Of a DNA stretch of 8,051 nt, positions 6,603 through 8,051 are shown in pieces. The DNA is taken from the NCBI GenBank assembly GCA_031273185.1, contig JAISSG010000124.1, positions 1 to 8,051 of the forward strand, written 5' to 3'. The notes below the pieces were generated by a model, which did no database searches, had not been told where the DNA came from, and saw only the letters and a program-made list of their open reading frames with translations. Position numbers and translations under genes: made by a program. The stretch's first letter is position 1, and each line of letters starts with the position of its first letter. The DNA comes from Treponema sp. (lineage in GTDB: Bacteria; Spirochaetota; Spirochaetia; Treponematales; Breznakiellaceae).

Positions 6603-6632
6603 CTGACGGCAAGCCGCATTTGCTGGTATAAT
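6603..6632 (+). promoter_or_regulatory. Promoter of the hydrolase-pcnB operon, touching the start codon
   Basis: A perfect TATAAT at 6627-6632 is preceded by TGG (extended -10). CTGACG at 6603-6608 is a 4/6 match to the -35 with an 18-nt spacer. Only 5 nt separate the -10 box from the ATG at 6638, so transcription should start at or within a few bases of the start codon. Confidence 0.65.
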
Positions 6633-6637
6633 GCAGC

Positions 6638-7618
6638 ATGGTTCAAGAAGACACTTGGTTCGAGAGCAGCGACGGAGCCAAGCTATACCTAAGGCGCTGG
6701 CGGCGCGGCGGCACCGGCGGCGACGATTCCGCGCCGCTTGCCGTGGTGCATATCCTGCACGGCATGGCCGAGCACTCCCAGCGCTACCGGCGGCTTGCCG
6801 AGAAACTCTGCGATGCGGAAATCGAGGTCTGGGCTGCCGACCAGCGGGGACACGGCATGACGGCGGACTTGGGCGTCAACGGGCCGGGCAAGGGCGGGCT
6901 TTTGGGCCATTGCGCCGATAAAAACACCTTCGACAGGATCGCCGCCGACGCGCTGGGCATCAACCGCGCAATACGGAAAACCTGCCCAAAAGCCCCCCTT
7001 TTTCTCCTGGGCCACTCCTGGGGGTCCTTTATCGCTCAGCATTATATCGAGAACCATGATTCGGGCGAGGGCGCCATAGACGGCTGCATCCTTTCCGGCA
7101 CCAGGGGCCCCGGCGGATTTAAGGTGAAAGCCGGCCTGCCGCTGATGGCATTTCTGGCGGCTGTCCGCGGACGGCGCCGGGGATCGAACATCGCCCGCGC
7201 CGCGGCGGACGGCCCCTACAGCCGGCCCTTCCGCCCCAGCCGTACCAGCTTTGACTGGCTTTCCCGGGACGACGCGGAGGTGGACGCCTACCTCGCCGAC
7301 ACGCTCTGCGGCATGCTCTGCTCCACCGGCTTTTACCGGGACCTCGTCGCCGGCCTGTGCCGCATACACCAGGGCGAGGCGATGGCGCGGATCCGCAAAG
7401 GCCTGCCCGTCTATGTTTTTTCCGGCAGCGACGACCCCGTGGGCGACATGGGGGCCAGCCCCACCGCGCTGGTCAACGCCTACCGTTCCCTCGGCCTCAG
7501 CGACCTGGAATTTGTCCTGTACCCCGGCGCGCGGCACGAAACGCTCAACGAAACCAACCGCGAGGAAGTGGCGGGCAACCTGATTTCGTGGATCTGCCGC
7601 CACTGCGGCAAGCAGTAA
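6638..7618 (+). CDS. Alpha/beta hydrolase, monoacylglycerol lipase / lysophospholipase type
   Basis: A 326-residue cytoplasmic serine hydrolase of the Hydrolase_4 (MGL) family, expected to cleave acyl esters such as monoacylglycerols or lysophospholipids; the true substrate is not readable. The N-terminus (FESSDGAKLYLRRW, 8-21) is standard for the family. HGMAEH (41-46) forms the oxyanion-hole loop. DQRGHGMT (68-75) matches the family DxRGHG motif. GHSWGS (125-130) is the nucleophile elbow with Ser127. Asp266 (GSDDPVG, 263-269) and His300 (ARHE) complete the triad, so it looks active. A basic loop (AAVRGRRRGSN, 174-184) lies in the lid region. There is no signal peptide. No Shine-Dalgarno precedes the ATG, since the -10 box occupies that place. 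The gene is followed after 9 nt by pcnB, probably in one transcript. Confidence 0.93.
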   Translation: MVQEDTWFESSDGAKLYLRRWRRGGTGGDDSAPLAVVHILHGMAEHSQRYRRLAEKLCDAEIEVWAADQRGHGMTADLGVNGPGKGGLLGHCADKNTFDRIAADALGINRAIRKTCPKAPLFLLGHSWGSFIAQHYIENHDSGEGAIDGCILSGTRGPGGFKVKAGLPLMAFLAAVRGRRRGSNIARAAADGPYSRPFRPSRTSFDWLSRDDAEVDAYLADTLCGMLCSTGFYRDLVAGLCRIHQGEAMARIRKGLPVYVFSGSDDPVGDMGASPTALVNAYRSLGLSDLEFVLYPGARHETLNETNREEVAGNLISWICRHCGKQ

Positions 7619-7627
7619 GCGGCCTGT

Positions 7628-8051
7628 ATGCGATACCGATACTCCACCGGGGAAAACGGCAGGCTGATCAAGCGGGCGGTGGTCTATACGCGGGACGAGC
7701 ACGGGATCAACTTTGACGACGTGGACGGCGAGGCGGTTGGCATCGTCAAGCGGCTGAAGGATTGCGGCTACGAGACCTACATCGTCGGCGGCGCGGTGCG
7801 GGACCTCATCCTCAAGAAAAAGCCAAAAGATTTTGACATAGTCAGCGAGGCGAACCCGGCACGGATAAAAAAAATCTTCCGCAATTCAAGGATCATCGGC
7901 AGGCGGTTCAAGCTGGTCCATGTGTACTTTGGCCCAAGGATATTCGAGGTTTCGACGTTCCGCTCGCTCAAGGACGGACTTACCAGCAACACTTTCGGCT
8001 CGATCAACGAGGACGTGCTCCGCCGCGACTTTACCATGAACGCCCTGTTTT
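7628..8051 (+). CDS. pcnB: Poly(A) polymerase (polynucleotide adenylyltransferase), N-terminal part
   Basis: The first 141 codons are present; the gene continues past the right edge. It belongs to the class II nucleotidyltransferase family that adds 3' tails to RNA (poly(A) polymerase or CCA-adding enzyme). Visible motifs: GGAVRD (54-59), the catalytic pair in KDFDIV (67-72, Asp68 and Asp70), a third carboxylate in FEVSTFR (106-112), and RRDFTMNAL (132-140). The IIGRRFKLVHVYF segment (89-101) fits the signature used to tell bacterial poly(A) polymerases from CCA enzymes, which favours pcnB. An extension of about 40 residues (with RAVVYTRDEHGI) precedes the core, as I recall for treponemal homologues. 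The start at 7628 has only a weak RBS in the 9-nt gap after the hydrolase stop, suggesting coupled translation. Confidence 0.87.
   Translation, partial: MRYRYSTGENGRLIKRAVVYTRDEHGINFDDVDGEAVGIVKRLKDCGYETYIVGGAVRDLILKKKPKDFDIVSEANPARIKKIFRNSRIIGRRFKLVHVYFGPRIFEVSTFRSLKDGLTSNTFGSINEDVLRRDFTMNALF

Noticed and set aside
6631..6921. ATG at 6631 as an alternative start in the other frame
   Set aside because: It overlaps the -10 box and opens a frame without family motifs; the ATG at 6638 leads directly into the conserved hydrolase N-terminus.
6689..7702. 337-codon minus-strand ORF antisense to the hydrolase
   Set aside because: Shadow of a G+C-rich gene; the plus strand carries a complete Ser-Asp-His hydrolase signature.

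Overview
The window looks like chromosomal DNA from a spirochaete, most likely a termite-gut-type Treponema. This is inferred from protein style, not from a search. The clues are a poly(A) polymerase start with an N-terminal extension I associate with treponemes, a Cache-domain chemoreceptor, a DUF115/Maf-type protein, a single-TM parvulin-like protein, and a lipoprotein built of 100-residue repeats with 'TATITLEAK-GFTFDGV' type cores. Base composition is uneven by eye: the DUF115 and hydrolase genes are clearly richer in G+C than the chemoreceptor gene.

Layout. On the minus strand, read right to left from 6534: (i) a membrane-anchored SurA/PpiD-like PPIase (5008-6534); (ii) a DUF115/Maf-like protein (3271-5004) starting 3 nt after the PPIase stop; (iii) a 341-nt gap with a near-consensus sigma70 promoter (TTGACA-17-CATAAT) facing the next gene and a possible 61-codon ORF; (iv) a 727-aa methyl-accepting chemotaxis protein (746-2929); (v) the first 221 codons of a repeat lipoprotein (1-664) that runs off the left edge and whose only well-placed start codon is ATT. 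On the plus strand, divergent from the PPIase gene, are an alpha/beta hydrolase of the monoacylglycerol-lipase type (6638-7618) and, 9 nt later, the start of pcnB (7628 to the right edge). The 103-bp divergent gap carries a promoter candidate in each direction. The plus-strand one is so close to the ATG that the hydrolase mRNA should be leaderless.

The most striking feature is in the PPIase-DUF115 pair. Both genes have a slippage-prone G-rich simple repeat inside the reading frame: an uninterrupted G12 tract right after the PPIase membrane anchor, and an 11-unit heptanucleotide array (GGGGAAT type) in the DUF115 gene. A one-base change in the first, or a one-unit change in the second, causes premature termination; I traced the stops in both alternative frames in each case. 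The pair therefore has the architecture of a two-switch phase-variable operon. Maf proteins are linked to flagellin glycosylation in other bacteria, so surface or flagellar glycan variation is a reasonable but untested reading.

No rRNA, tRNA, CRISPR, insertion sequence or convincing intrinsic terminator was seen.
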